64,000 bases of DNA, from contig NZ_CP013926.1 in assembly GCF_001562115.1 (NCBI RefSeq), forward strand, positions 3,286,001 through 3,350,000, given 5' to 3'. The notes beneath the pieces were generated by a model that had not been told where the DNA came from, did no database searches, and was given only the letters and a program-made list of their open reading frames with translations. The DNA is from Alteromonas stellipolaris. Its GTDB lineage: Bacteria; Pseudomonadota; Gammaproteobacteria; Enterobacterales; Alteromonadaceae. Below, in pieces: positions 26,059 to 36,283 of this stretch (the first letter of the stretch is position 1; each line of letters opens with the position of its first letter). The translations under genes were made by a program, and so were the position numbers.

Positions 26059-28386
26059 ATGCGCTTTTTTGTTTTCATACTGTTGTTGATTGTGCTTACT
26101 ACTGCCCGTGCGCAGCAGGCTAGCCCCTTGCCTTCTCAGGATCAAGCTTCATTGCAGCGCGCTGATGCAATCCTTTCAAAAGCACAATTAGCACAAGATT
26201 CCTCACCAAAACGCAGTATTATATGGGCTAATCAAGCCTTAAAAATTTCACAAGAAATAGACGACTTCAGCACTACTGCACAAGCGCACTTTCTACTTGG
26301 AAAATTAACGAGTCGAACCGATCAAAATAAAACTTCACAGCAGCATTTTTTTGCCGCGTCAGCCATATTCGAAAAGCTCAAAGATACGGAAAATTACATA
26401 TTGTCGTATGTGGGCTATATCGATGTATTGGTGAAAGATAAACAATTCACCAAAGCACAAAACGCTATTACAACGCTGGTACCTTTAGCTTTTCAATACG
26501 GTGAGTCTTTACCGATTGCCATCACATTAAGCGCCAAGGGCGATTATCATTTCGCAAAAGCTCAATACTCTATTGCGGTAGTACAATACTTGATGGCCAT
26601 TGAATACCTCACCGCCAACGAAAGTCACATTCAAAAGCTAAACGCAAGAACCCACGTAAGAATTGCAGAGGCCTACAAGCGATTAGAGAACCGAGAAAAA
26701 ACCGCCAAACATTACCAAACAGCATTAACCGTATTTACTGATTTAAATGAAGTAAAGTCTATGGCGCGTACCCTCAACACATTGGCTGAAGCGGAGCGAT
26801 ACCTAGGGAACTTAGTGCTTGCACTAGACTATGCATTACGAAGTTTGGCTCTTCACGGGCAAATAGATGATGCTAAAGGCCGTGCTAAAGCATTAATGGG
26901 AGCGGGAATTATTTACCGCCACATTGGTCGCTATGAACAGTCTTTAAAGCACGTTCACCAGGCTCATCAATATTATAAGAAAGTTAATAATACAACGGGC
27001 ATTGCTAAAACGTCGAACCAGATAGGTCATATTTATTTTAGATTAGAACAGTTCGACCAAGCCCGTTCGTTTTACATGCTGTCTATTAGCTTGCCAGAGG
27101 AAAAAGTAGAGCCCAAAACCCTTGCTACCGCGCTTCGAGAAAGCGCGATTATTGATTGGAAAAAGGGTGACTACGCATCGGCAAAAACGTTAGCGAAAAA
27201 AGCAGATATTATTTATCGAAAAAGCAACGACAAGGCAAAACAATCAATAACCCAGCGAATATTGGCGAACATTCAACGAGACGAAAATAACGTTTCAAAC
27301 GCGCTCAATTACTATAAAGAATCATTGGCTTTAGCCACAGAGATAGAAAGTGACTTTTACCAAATTAAAACCCTTATTCCATTCGCTACTATGCTTTTTG
27401 ACACTGATATGGAAGAGGCCATAGCGCTGTTAAAAACCGCCGCAACATTAGCACACAAGAATGGCTACAAGGCCTTTATGTTAGAGAGTTATCGTTATTT
27501 ACGTTTAGCAGAGAAAAACAGAGGCAATACAGAAGCATCTTTACAATACGCTGAACAAGAAATTGCCATGAGCGAAGTTATTCAAGAAGACATTAATAAC
27601 AACGAACTCGCGCTTGAAAAAGCTAAACTACACTCTTTAAGACTAGAAATAGAATTAGAAACTCTGCGAGAAAAAACCAAACTCGATAAGCTCGAATTGG
27701 CTAGAAAGAACAATGAAATTGAGATAGCTCAACAGGCCACAACTATTTCAGAATTAGAACTGACTAAAAACAGATATGCCAGTGTCGCTTTAGCATTATT
27801 GTTAGCCGTTTGCTTAATACTGGTACTGCTTATTTATCGCAGGTTTATGGTATCGAAACAACGCAACCAAGAGCTGGGCTACTTAGCCACACGCGATCCA
27901 TTAACGAACAGCTTTAATCGCCGTGTTTTGTTTGATTTGATGAAACGGGATTTTGCAAGAAATCCACAGCCAGAAGACTACTGCGTAATAATGGTAGACA
28001 TCGACTACTTTAAATCTATCAATGATAATTACGGGCATACCATAGGTGACTCGGTACTTCGCGGGGTTGCTAATACCTTGCAAAGCTGCGTTCGCCAAAA
28101 CGATGTGGTTGCACGATTCGGTGGAGAGGAGTTCTGTATTGTATTGCCAGATACCTCCTCTCACCAAGCTATGCGCATAGCTGAAAATTTGCGAGAAACC
28201 ATTCAAGTTTGTCGCTTTGATGATATCGCGGTGACCTGTAGCCTAGGCGTATCATCTATTCGCTTTGATGCGAAAACGCCATCTGAACTTATAGACCAAG
28301 CAGATCTCGCGCTATTTAAGTCGAAATCGTTAGGCCGTAATAAGGTGACGTTATGGAGCGAAGCACTCGCTAGAGCGCAGGACTAA
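26059..28386 (+). CDS. Membrane-anchored TPR sensor diguanylate cyclase
   Basis: This 775-residue protein should make cyclic di-GMP. A signal peptide (about 1-18) is followed by a periplasmic region of about ten TPR-like repeats (residues 60-500). A coiled coil follows (about 510-570, Glu/Lys/Leu-rich), then one membrane helix (573-596) and a cytoplasmic GGDEF domain (about 610-770). The active-site motif is GGEEF at 688-692. The inhibitory I-site RxxD is present as RQND at 679-682, at the usual five-residue distance. The catalytic domain therefore looks active and subject to product inhibition. The TPR array probably senses an envelope signal. Confidence 0.93.
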   Translation: MRFFVFILLLIVLTTARAQQASPLPSQDQASLQRADAILSKAQLAQDSSPKRSIIWANQALKISQEIDDFSTTAQAHFLLGKLTSRTDQNKTSQQHFFAASAIFEKLKDTENYILSYVGYIDVLVKDKQFTKAQNAITTLVPLAFQYGESLPIAITLSAKGDYHFAKAQYSIAVVQYLMAIEYLTANESHIQKLNARTHVRIAEAYKRLENREKTAKHYQTALTVFTDLNEVKSMARTLNTLAEAERYLGNLVLALDYALRSLALHGQIDDAKGRAKALMGAGIIYRHIGRYEQSLKHVHQAHQYYKKVNNTTGIAKTSNQIGHIYFRLEQFDQARSFYMLSISLPEEKVEPKTLATALRESAIIDWKKGDYASAKTLAKKADIIYRKSNDKAKQSITQRILANIQRDENNVSNALNYYKESLALATEIESDFYQIKTLIPFATMLFDTDMEEAIALLKTAATLAHKNGYKAFMLESYRYLRLAEKNRGNTEASLQYAEQEIAMSEVIQEDINNNELALEKAKLHSLRLEIELETLREKTKLDKLELARKNNEIEIAQQATTISELELTKNRYASVALALLLAVCLILVLLIYRRFMVSKQRNQELGYLATRDPLTNSFNRRVLFDLMKRDFARNPQPEDYCVIMVDIDYFKSINDNYGHTIGDSVLRGVANTLQSCVRQNDVVARFGGEEFCIVLPDTSSHQAMRIAENLRETIQVCRFDDIAVTCSLGVSSIRFDAKTPSELIDQADLALFKSKSLGRNKVTLWSEALARAQD

Positions 28387-28391
28387 CGTCA

Positions 28392-29048
28392 CTACACTAC
28401 GGTAATGACATCTTCCATTGGCAAACGAGCCTTGGGTAAACCGTGGTTCCAGTCTTGCTCTTCGTCGGCATAGCCAAGTGCTAGCGCCACTTCACAAATA
28501 TGACCGTCAAGTTCTTCGCTAAACAACTCACCAATCAAGTCAGCATCTACGCCTTCCATCGGTGTAGATGCTATACCCAAGCGGGCTAATGTGTGAAGCA
28601 AGTTTCCAAATGCTAGATAAACCTGTGCTTTAGTCCATGCGCCGTTGTAGCCATTCTCATCCGTATTGGCTTCTGCAAAAGCGTAAGCGCCCATAAATGA
28701 GTCACGCATTGCTTCTGGTAAGTGACCAGACGCCACTTCTGCATCAACACGCTTAACAAATTTTTCTTTGGTGAACTTAGGGTCGTAAGCAAATAATATG
28801 GTGTGCGATGCTTCTTTTGCATGCAGTTGGTTGAACTGGTGCTTGTTAGCAAAAGTATCGTGTAGACGCTGTTTTGCACTGTCACTTTCAACTACAACAA
28901 ACTTCCAAGGCTGCGAGTTTATTGAAGACGCTGATAACCTTAGTGCTTCCAATATAATGGCTAAATCTTCTGAAGAAATACGTTTGCTACTGTCGTACTT
29001 TTTAACGGTATAGCGCTGGTTTAAATCACTGATAATTTGATTAGACAC
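28392..29048 (-). CDS. NAD(P)H nitroreductase, NfsB-like
   Basis: Oxygen-insensitive nitroreductases are FMN enzymes reducing nitro compounds and quinones. The 218-residue protein has NQRYTVKKYD at the N-terminus, SASSINSQPWKFVVVES as the FMN-phosphate region, and GIASTPMEGVD and the closing GLPKARLP, all typical of the NfsB group. It is convergent with the diguanylate cyclase with only five bases between stops. There is no clear operon partner. Confidence 0.9.
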   Translation of the reverse strand: MSNQIISDLNQRYTVKKYDSSKRISSEDLAIILEALRLSASSINSQPWKFVVVESDSAKQRLHDTFANKHQFNQLHAKEASHTILFAYDPKFTKEKFVKRVDAEVASGHLPEAMRDSFMGAYAFAEANTDENGYNGAWTKAQVYLAFGNLLHTLARLGIASTPMEGVDADLIGELFSEELDGHICEVALALGYADEEQDWNHGLPKARLPMEDVITVV

Positions 29049-29269
29049 AAGTAACTCCTAATATTTAATGCGAATACTTTAGATGCCGAGAAGTTTAACG
29101 AGTTATACTAATGGCGATAAGCCCATTAATGATTGAATGAGTTTACACAAATTTTTGATAATGGAAGCGCAGGCTAATTGCCAACTTTTCACTGCCGCAC
29201 TAGAAATAAGAGGCATACAAAGGAAAATCGCGCTATTTTTGAAATAACTATCGATACAAAAGAGCAGTA

Positions 29270-31243
29270 ATGACAGAGCAGCAGTCTCTATCAATTAAAA
29301 AGAATCTAACAATACGCCTGTTACGAGTACTTAGGTATAACAAGGCAAGAGTAGAACGTGCACTTATGCTTATGCCTCCTGAGCACAAGCCGTTGTTTCA
29401 TGTACTGCCCTTTTTACTGCATGTAAATCATCCTGATCTTCCAGGCTATATTGAAGGTGAAGAAATTCCCTTTGGTATTCATAATTATTCATTTCGCGAA
29501 GTTGTCGAAAATGCGCTTTTGCAATGCTTCCCAGATAAGCGAGATTTATTTACTGATATCAAGTCTCTGTGGCCCCGGCACCGAGCTATTGATGCGTTAG
29601 TCCTTATGGGAAGTATTGGTACCATTGCCCAAACTAACACCTCTGATTTCGACTATTGGGTGTGTGTCGATGGCAATCAACTCTCAGAAGCGTCGCTTAA
29701 TAAACTACAAGAAAAGTTAACGGCCATTGAAAGTTGGGCAGACAGCAAATTCGGTATTGAAGTGCACTTCTTCCTGTCTGAAATTGATAATATTCGACGC
29801 AACGACTTTGGCATTGCCGATGGAGAAAGCGCAGGCTCAGCTCAAGCGCTATTTCTTAAAGCTGAATTTTATACCACTAATATTGTGGTAGCAGGAAAAG
29901 CACCTTTTTGGTGGTTAACGCCAGAAAAAACCAATGACCAGCAATATATTGCGTTAAAAAGTCATCTAGAAGACGGTGGCTCTCCAGATTTAAGCTGGTT
30001 TATGGATCTTGGCAACCTTGAAAGGCTCGACGCCAGTGAATTGTTCGGTGCTGCAATATGGCAGTTAAGCAAGGCCATGGACTCGCCGTTTAAATCAGTA
30101 CTGAAAATAGCAAAGTTAGAAGTTTATCTTGCTCATATTGAGCACGGTCAGCCCTTGTGTAGCTTGCTTAAAAAGCATGTTCATCGAGGTGCCGAAGCTC
30201 CTGGACAAGTCGCGGTTATCGACCCTTATGCGCTAATGTTCGACCAACTTATTGAGCATTATGAAAAAGAGGGGCAGCCTGAAGACATGTTGTTACTTCA
30301 ACAGTGCCTTTACCTCAAATGTAATTGCAAACTAAGCCAACCACCACAACGTGGAGAAACCTCTACGTTTAAGCGCAAGATAATAGCGGCATATGCTAAA
30401 AAGTGGGGATGGACGAAACAAGACCTTTATCACTTAGATAATCAGCAGGAATGGACGTTTTACGAACGGGTTCAATTAAGCCGACGTATTCATCGATTTC
30501 TTTTAAAATGCTACCGACGTATTTCAAGCCAGCTTGGTGCTGAACAACAAACCATGAGTAAAGAAGACATGACCGTACTAGGTCGTCGTCTTAGTACTTT
30601 TTATGGCAAGAAGCCTAACAAAATTGAATTTCTACGCCGCGCGTTTGATGAAAACCTCTACTGCGACACGGTAACTGTGGCATTAAAGCAAAACAAAACT
30701 GGGCAAGAGATTTGGACTGTCTATGCCACAGACACGCTCAGTAAATCGGGAAAAATAGCGCAAAATCAGAAAATAACGCAGACATCCTCTGCTATTGAGT
30801 TAATCGTGTGGTGCGTAGCAAATCGTATTATCGACGCAAAAACTACCATCTATCTTGATTACAATGCAGGAGAGGTAAGCGAGCTCGATTTAAACGACTT
30901 ATTGAAACATATCTGCCGCTACTTTCCGCCAATTAAAGTCTCTGGGCTGCAAAGAGATAACCTGCTCACTAGCGCCCGCATTACGACCTGCTTAGCGATT
31001 GTGAATTTCAACGCGCTGAGGCAAAAGGCGAGCGTTGAAGAAGTCTCGGTGTTGTACACCACATCGTGGGGCGAAACCTTTTTATTCCACGGGAAAGACG
31101 TGCTAGATACACTCTGGTTTGAACTTGAAGAAACAAAGCCTGCCCCGCCCTGCTTTGTCATGGTACCTCGCGGAAATCAGCAATCTCGTATTCAAGGTGA
31201 GTTTTTAGAGTCCACAGGTATAAATTTTTCCCTTATTCACTAG
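29270..31243 (+). CDS. cyaA: Class I adenylate cyclase, short form
   Basis: Class I (enterobacterial-type) adenylate cyclases make cAMP. The catalytic nucleotidyltransferase signature is clear: MGSIGTIAQ with G114-S115, followed by SDFDYW with D126 and D128. ESWADSKFGIEVHFFL, GESAGSAQALFLKAEFY and WWLTPE follow, as in CyaA. At 657 residues it is roughly 190 shorter than E. coli CyaA (848), and the missing part is at the regulatory C-terminal end. It could be a streamlined CyaA or a second, divergent paralogue; the window cannot decide. No neighbours are functionally linked. Confidence 0.88.
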   Translation: MTEQQSLSIKKNLTIRLLRVLRYNKARVERALMLMPPEHKPLFHVLPFLLHVNHPDLPGYIEGEEIPFGIHNYSFREVVENALLQCFPDKRDLFTDIKSLWPRHRAIDALVLMGSIGTIAQTNTSDFDYWVCVDGNQLSEASLNKLQEKLTAIESWADSKFGIEVHFFLSEIDNIRRNDFGIADGESAGSAQALFLKAEFYTTNIVVAGKAPFWWLTPEKTNDQQYIALKSHLEDGGSPDLSWFMDLGNLERLDASELFGAAIWQLSKAMDSPFKSVLKIAKLEVYLAHIEHGQPLCSLLKKHVHRGAEAPGQVAVIDPYALMFDQLIEHYEKEGQPEDMLLLQQCLYLKCNCKLSQPPQRGETSTFKRKIIAAYAKKWGWTKQDLYHLDNQQEWTFYERVQLSRRIHRFLLKCYRRISSQLGAEQQTMSKEDMTVLGRRLSTFYGKKPNKIEFLRRAFDENLYCDTVTVALKQNKTGQEIWTVYATDTLSKSGKIAQNQKITQTSSAIELIVWCVANRIIDAKTTIYLDYNAGEVSELDLNDLLKHICRYFPPIKVSGLQRDNLLTSARITTCLAIVNFNALRQKASVEEVSVLYTTSWGETFLFHGKDVLDTLWFELEETKPAPPCFVMVPRGNQQSRIQGEFLESTGINFSLIH

Positions 31244-31415
31244 ACCAGCCTTCTCTTTTCTACCCTTTCTATTGTGTACTTCTCTTTTTGCCAAAAAAGC
31301 CACGGTGCCAACACGTGCCATGTGATTACTTTTCTGGCGCCTGAAAAAGCTAATATTTTTTTGTTTATCTAGGTATGCTAGAAAACGAATCTACGTATTA
31401 AATTATGGCGCTATT

Positions 31416-32039
31416 ATGCTTAAAATTAAAACCCAAAAATTCGTTCTGCCCTTTGTTTTGTCAATAACCTTGCTGTGTACCCTGTTAAGTGCCTGTACTA
31501 GCGTTACTAGCACTACGCAAGCTGCAACGTCATTAGATAAGAAACTCACTGCAGAACAGCTAATCGAGTCCCTCAATTTAACCGGGCATGTTGAAGGCGG
31601 CTTTTTTCGCCAAACCTTTAAAGCAGATCACAGGCCGCTAATAAGTACAACAAACGGCGATAGAGTGAATATGACCTCTATCTATTACCTGCTAAGTGCC
31701 AAATCCCCTATCGGGCATTTTCATATGAATCGCTCTGACATCATGCATTACTTCCACATGGGAGACCCCATTACGTATTACCTCATTAACCAAGATGGCA
31801 GCCTTGAAACTCATGTATTAGGGCCCGATCCTACCCAAGGACATAAAATGCAGATGGTGGTAAAAGGGGGCACATGGAAAGCATCAAAGATATTAACTAC
31901 AGGCCCTTATGGTTATGGCCTTATAGGGGAAGCGGTAGCGCCTGGTTTCGAATATATCGATATGCAATTGGGCAAACGAACCGAACTCGTTAACCAATTC
32001 CCGCAGCATCGTGAGCTTATTACCTCGTTAACGCGATAA
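31416..32039 (+). CDS. Cupin_5 (DUF985) family lipoprotein
   Basis: The 207-residue protein has a lipoprotein signal with lipobox LSAC. The rest is a DUF985-type cupin: ESLNLTGHVEGGFFRQTF, SIYYLLSAKSPIGHFHMNRSD, MHYFHMGDP, and the closing GEAVAPGFEYIDMQLG. Most DUF985 proteins are cytoplasmic; an exported, lipid-anchored form is less usual. His residues in GHFHMN and HYFH would be the metal ligands. Ligand and reaction are unknown. A good terminator follows the gene. Confidence 0.85.
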   Translation: MLKIKTQKFVLPFVLSITLLCTLLSACTSVTSTTQAATSLDKKLTAEQLIESLNLTGHVEGGFFRQTFKADHRPLISTTNGDRVNMTSIYYLLSAKSPIGHFHMNRSDIMHYFHMGDPITYYLINQDGSLETHVLGPDPTQGHKMQMVVKGGTWKASKILTTGPYGYGLIGEAVAPGFEYIDMQLGKRTELVNQFPQHRELITSLTR

Positions 32040-32136
32040 ATAAAACCCCACGCGGTGTGTGAAAGCCAGTAAGTTAGCGCGTTTATAGCATAAGCGCTTT
32101 ATTCCCTTACAGTCATAGCTACCCAAAAAAGAAAAG

Positions 32137-32164
32137 AAAGAAGGGAACGTGTTCCCTTCTTTTA
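32137..32164 (+). terminator. Terminator after the cupin lipoprotein
   Basis: AAAGAAGGGAAC and GTTCCCTTCTTT are perfect 12-base arms around GT, followed by TATT. Confidence 0.9.
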
Positions 32165-32304
32165 TTAAATATTGATGCTTGAATTCCCACTGCTATAGTA
32201 GGGTTTTACCTAACAAGTAACCTAACTATTACCCTAAAAACTATTTACTTTAAAAAGAAATTTACCCTACAACTACATCAACTATAACAATATAAAGGTT
32301 AACT

Positions 32305-32877
32305 ATGAGCCCACGCACTGTCGCATTTTCAAGAACACGTTTAACTGAGCTAATGGTTCCCTCTTTTGCCAATTTTGGCGGAAAAGTTCATGGGGGAGTT
32401 ATATTGTCCCTGATGGATAAAGTGGCTTACGCCTGCGCGAGTAAGCATGCTGGTGCTTATTGCGTAACGGTAACGGTAGATGGCGTTGAGTTTTTACAGC
32501 CTGTGGAAGTGGGCGAATTGCTATCGCTAGATGCTACCGTGCATTACGTTGGCAACACTTCTTTGGTGGTTGGTATTAAAGTTACGTCTGAGAACATTAA
32601 AAACAACAAAGTGAAGCACACCAACAACAGTTTTTTCACTATGGTCGCTAAAGACGACAACGGTGTGCCGGTAAAAGTACCAGAATTGGAACTCAGTAAC
32701 CCTCACGAGATGCGCCACTTTGTAACAACGATTAAGCGTAATAAAGTAAAACGAGAAGCGCAGGCAAGAATACAAAAAGAACACGACGACTTCATTCCAA
32801 AAGAAGACTTTGTATTGCTTGATAAACAGCGCTGCACCATCACCTTCGACAAAGATGCGTCTTATACCCAAGAGTAA
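32305..32877 (+). CDS. Acyl-CoA thioesterase, hotdog fold (YciA/BFIT-like)
   Basis: The 190-residue protein has the hotdog signature of acyl-CoA hydrolases: NFGGKVHGGVILSLMDKVAYACA, then VEFLQPVEVGELLSLDATVHYVG and TNNSFFTMVAKD. The central helix with the conserved Asp is present. It is longer than YciA (132) because of a basic helical C-terminal extension after about residue 130 (RNKVKREAQARIQKEHDDF). It probably hydrolyses acyl-CoA in the cytoplasm; chain-length preference is unknown. A strong bidirectional terminator separates it from the convergent U32 gene. Confidence 0.88.
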   Translation: MSPRTVAFSRTRLTELMVPSFANFGGKVHGGVILSLMDKVAYACASKHAGAYCVTVTVDGVEFLQPVEVGELLSLDATVHYVGNTSLVVGIKVTSENIKNNKVKHTNNSFFTMVAKDDNGVPVKVPELELSNPHEMRHFVTTIKRNKVKREAQARIQKEHDDFIPKEDFVLLDKQRCTITFDKDASYTQE

Positions 32878-32885
32878 GATACAAA

Positions 32886-32920
32886 AAAGCCCTTGGTGTT
32901 TTGCAACAACCAAGGGCTTT
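32886..32920. terminator. Bidirectional terminator
   Basis: AAAGCCCTTGGT and ACCAAGGGCTTT are perfect 12-base arms around an 11-base loop, with an A run before and TTT after. It serves the thioesterase and U32 genes. Confidence 0.9.
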
Positions 32921-32949
32921 CATTAATGCTTACACAGGTATGCGCTAGC

Positions 32950-35331
32950 CTACAATCCTGCGTGGTACTGGCTTACTGTTGACGCTGGCACCATACTATT
33001 TAGCGTGTCTTCAACTTGTTTATCACCGGCTAAGAGCTGTTCGAATTGACGAATTAGCGCTACCTTGTCTGGCGATACTTTGTCTCCCGCGCCAATGTTG
33101 GTTAAATCAATCATGAAGCCGTCGAACAAGTCAGATAAATCGTTCATTACTTCCATATTTAAAAACTGGTCTTCGTTATAAATACTCGGATAACCGGCTT
33201 TTTGCTTATCGATGGCGAACGACATACCTTTCATATTAGTAATGCTGGTTGATTTGTCACAAGAGAGCATACACCCGTTATCGATACGCGGCTTCTCGCA
33301 ACCTACACTTTGCTGGAAAAAACACTGACGGCTGGTCATCAACAAAATAGGGTGATAAATACTGTAAAACAGTTTGAAGTTTTCAGGCCGTGCAATGTTC
33401 TTCATTTGCATGCGGTTTAGCTCGTTTGAAATAAACGCACCGTGACAATCGAAATCTTCTTTCATGGCCATTAAAGCATACGAGTTAGTGGTATTTAAGA
33501 AAGGCCCTGCAATCCACTTGATACCCAGTTCATTCGCTTTAAAAGCAATACCGGTATTGTTGGTTATAATTAATGGCGGCATGACTTGTTCAAGAATGTT
33601 CACTGCCACATCGTAGTCTTTGCCAATAAGCACCGCGGGGAACCAAGGTATTAAACGAGGATTATCTTTTAAGAAACCGACATACTTGGTGCAATTGCGC
33701 TTATAGGCATCTGGCAACTTAAAGTAGATATCAGCATCCGTCTCATCAGCTAAATGCACGTCTGCCTCATCACAGATTAGCAACGAAAGCGCTGGCTGTT
33801 TATCGGCTTCGCTTTTAGGGTAACTCGTGAGTTTTGGTAATATCACTTCAGGTATTAACGACTGTTCACCGTTAAGCTGCTTCATGGCTTCGTTTTTAAG
33901 CGCCGTTACATCGCGAAACGGCAAACTAAGGCCTGTACCTAATTGTGTGACATCAAGGTCGGCGATGCCATATTCGCCTGTGCCTAAACTTCTAAAACGC
34001 TTCTCTAGCAAGGTTTCGTCTAACGCATTTTTCTCGCTCTTAGACAACACACCTTCAGAACGTAGCGTAATGGTTTTAGGGGCAATGGTGTTTAAGCTGT
34101 CTTTACCAGACCCACCTTGAACAGCGCCGGATTCAAACTGGCCCGCTGCTAAGCCATGAGTTTTGATAGTCAGGGTTAAGCAACTTCCCTCTTCACCTGA
34201 AAACACTAGTGTTGTAGGTATTTTATCAATAGATAAGTATTGAATTTTCTCTCTTACCAAGTCGTGTAGCTCGTTCTTTTCTTGATAAAGAGTTTGCTTC
34301 ACTTCTTGTATTTGCACCACTGAAATACGATTAACGTCTTTCGCCGACGCATCATTTGCGCTTTCCGTTTGAACCGCTTTTTCAATGGCATGATTTTTTG
34401 AGTTGTCGCGTGGGTTATCAATAAACATCGATTGATTCAAATCACCACGTAAAAACGCGTTAGAAAAGTCTCGGTTGAATACTTTATAAAGGCGTTCGCC
34501 GTCTTCTAACAATTCGCCAGTTTCCATAAAGCCATCTATCTGCTTTCTAAAACTGTCGATGACCGTATGAACGTAACTTGCGCCTTTAATCCGGCCCTCC
34601 ACTTTAAACGAGTACACCCCAGCTTCTATCAATGCTGGCAGGTCGAAAAAGGCCGAGTTATCTTTAATATTTAATGGGAAATTATGCCCAGACTCTGTGG
34701 TTTCGTATTCTTCGCGACAAGCCTGACTGCAGCGCCCTCGGTTACCTGAATTCCCCGCACTGGCAGAGGTTGAATAACATAAACCTGAGAACGCCACACA
34801 TAAAGAGCCATGCACAAACACTTCGGTTAGTACATCGTGCTCGCGGCTAACCTTGGCAATAGCTGTAATTTCTCGTAGGTTCAACTCTCTAGATAAGTTA
34901 ACCCGTGATGCACCTAGCTTTTTAAGAAAAGGGATTTGCCCCACGTTGTGCGTAGTCATCTGGGTAGAAGCATGAATATCTAACGTAGGAAAATGCTTTT
35001 TGATAAGGTTGAACATACCAATATCTTGCACAATCACGCCATCAAGCGTGGTATTAACCAATTTACTTAATAGCTTGGCAAGCGTTGGAAATTCTTTTTC
35101 CAGAATAACGATATTCAATGTCAGAAATATTTCGCAGTCATACTGGTGCGCCAATCGAATAACGCCAATTAACGCATCGAATGAAATATTAGACGCACGA
35201 TTTCGAGCGTTAAAATTATCTAACCCGCAGTACACCGCGTTGGCGCCTGCAATAATGGCGGCTTTAATCGCATCAACATCGCCACCTGGGGCTAATAATT
35301 CAATTTTCGGATTCGTGTGAGTACTGTTCAT
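32950..35331 (-). CDS. U32 family protein (RlhA/YegQ-like)
   Basis: U32 proteins, once called peptidases, include RlhA, TrhP and UbiU/V, which carry an iron-sulfur cluster and act in prephenate-dependent RNA hydroxylation or related reactions. The TIM-barrel part opens IELLAPGGDVDAIKAAI and contains the family signature EVFVHGSLCVAFSGLCY with further cysteines in GRCSQACR. The protein has 793 residues, against about 650 for RlhA. The C-terminal third has another cysteine-bearing segment (TSRQCFFQQSVGCEK, then GCMLSCDK), suggesting a second cluster or a duplicated U32-like half. RNA modification is the likelier role; the target cannot be read here. Confidence 0.85.
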   Translation of the reverse strand: MNSTHTNPKIELLAPGGDVDAIKAAIIAGANAVYCGLDNFNARNRASNISFDALIGVIRLAHQYDCEIFLTLNIVILEKEFPTLAKLLSKLVNTTLDGVIVQDIGMFNLIKKHFPTLDIHASTQMTTHNVGQIPFLKKLGASRVNLSRELNLREITAIAKVSREHDVLTEVFVHGSLCVAFSGLCYSTSASAGNSGNRGRCSQACREEYETTESGHNFPLNIKDNSAFFDLPALIEAGVYSFKVEGRIKGASYVHTVIDSFRKQIDGFMETGELLEDGERLYKVFNRDFSNAFLRGDLNQSMFIDNPRDNSKNHAIEKAVQTESANDASAKDVNRISVVQIQEVKQTLYQEKNELHDLVREKIQYLSIDKIPTTLVFSGEEGSCLTLTIKTHGLAAGQFESGAVQGGSGKDSLNTIAPKTITLRSEGVLSKSEKNALDETLLEKRFRSLGTGEYGIADLDVTQLGTGLSLPFRDVTALKNEAMKQLNGEQSLIPEVILPKLTSYPKSEADKQPALSLLICDEADVHLADETDADIYFKLPDAYKRNCTKYVGFLKDNPRLIPWFPAVLIGKDYDVAVNILEQVMPPLIITNNTGIAFKANELGIKWIAGPFLNTTNSYALMAMKEDFDCHGAFISNELNRMQMKNIARPENFKLFYSIYHPILLMTSRQCFFQQSVGCEKPRIDNGCMLSCDKSTSITNMKGMSFAIDKQKAGYPSIYNEDQFLNMEVMNDLSDLFDGFMIDLTNIGAGDKVSPDKVALIRQFEQLLAGDKQVEDTLNSMVPASTVSQYHAGL

Positions 35332-35421
35332 CTAGATGCTATATTGTGGGAAACTTTATGCCGAGGATTTTACCTACATATTTGCCCAATGAATATCATA
35401 ACGGCTGATTAATCGAGGTAA

Positions 35422-36183
35422 ATGGAGATAAAACACCCAATGCCAGAAGCAAAACCAGAATTCACGACTGAATTTTCACAAGAACACGGTGTTAAACCCG
35501 AATCCCACAGGGTTCAGCAACCCATACTCTATTCTTTACGCAATTGCCCTTATGCCATGCGCGGAAGAATTGGTTTGTATAAAGCGGCGCAAGACGTTGA
35601 AGTGCGCGAAGTGGTATTAAGCAATAAACCTGATGCCATGATTGAGGCCTCAGCTAAAGGTACCGTGCCCACGCTAGTGCTGCCAAATGCAGACGGCACC
35701 AATACAGTAATAGATGAAAGCTTGGATGTGATGCTGTGGGCACTGCATCAAAACGATCCCGAAGACCTACTGCATCAGCAAGACACTGCCGCTTTGCCAG
35801 CCATGCTAGCATTAATTGCAACATTCGATGATGAATTCAAAACTCAGTTAAATGCGTATAAATGCGCTAAACGTTATCGTGAAAACAACGTAGTTGAATG
35901 CAGGCAAGCCTGCGAGGTATACATCCAAGACTTGGAAGACCGTTTAGGTGCTGGTATCACTGAAGAAGCTTTTGAAGAAGGCCAAAAGAAGAGGTTTATT
36001 TTCGGCGCAAAAGAAAGCCTAGCAGATATTGCTCTACTGCCGTTCATTCGCCAATTTTCCAAAGTAGAACGTCAGTGGTATCGAGAATCTCCCTACCCAA
36101 ACCTTAAACAGTGGCTAAACGGGTATTTGCAAAGTGTTATGTTTAATAAAGTGATGACACAGTATGAACTGTGGAAGCCCTAA
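35422..36183 (+). CDS. Glutathione S-transferase family protein
   Basis: The 253-residue protein has an extended N-terminus (about 35 residues, acidic and Pro-rich). A thioredoxin-like domain then opens LYSLRNCPYAMRGRIGL with the CPYA motif typical of omega/beta-like GSTs and glutaredoxin-2 relatives. VPTLVLPN holds the cis-Pro and DESLDVMLW follows. The second half is the all-helical GST domain with SLADIALLPFIRQF. It could act as a thiol transferase rather than a conjugating enzyme, because the active residue is Cys. The start at 35422 may instead be the ATG 27 bases later (MPEAKPEF). Confidence 0.87.
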   Translation: MEIKHPMPEAKPEFTTEFSQEHGVKPESHRVQQPILYSLRNCPYAMRGRIGLYKAAQDVEVREVVLSNKPDAMIEASAKGTVPTLVLPNADGTNTVIDESLDVMLWALHQNDPEDLLHQQDTAALPAMLALIATFDDEFKTQLNAYKCAKRYRENNVVECRQACEVYIQDLEDRLGAGITEEAFEEGQKKRFIFGAKESLADIALLPFIRQFSKVERQWYRESPYPNLKQWLNGYLQSVMFNKVMTQYELWKP

Positions 36184-36283
36184 GCTAATAATTTAAACGG
36201 CTGTCAACATAACAGTTAACAGCCCAAACCCCATTAAGTCTATATGAATTTTTTATCCATATAGTGTCTTTCACAACCAATGT

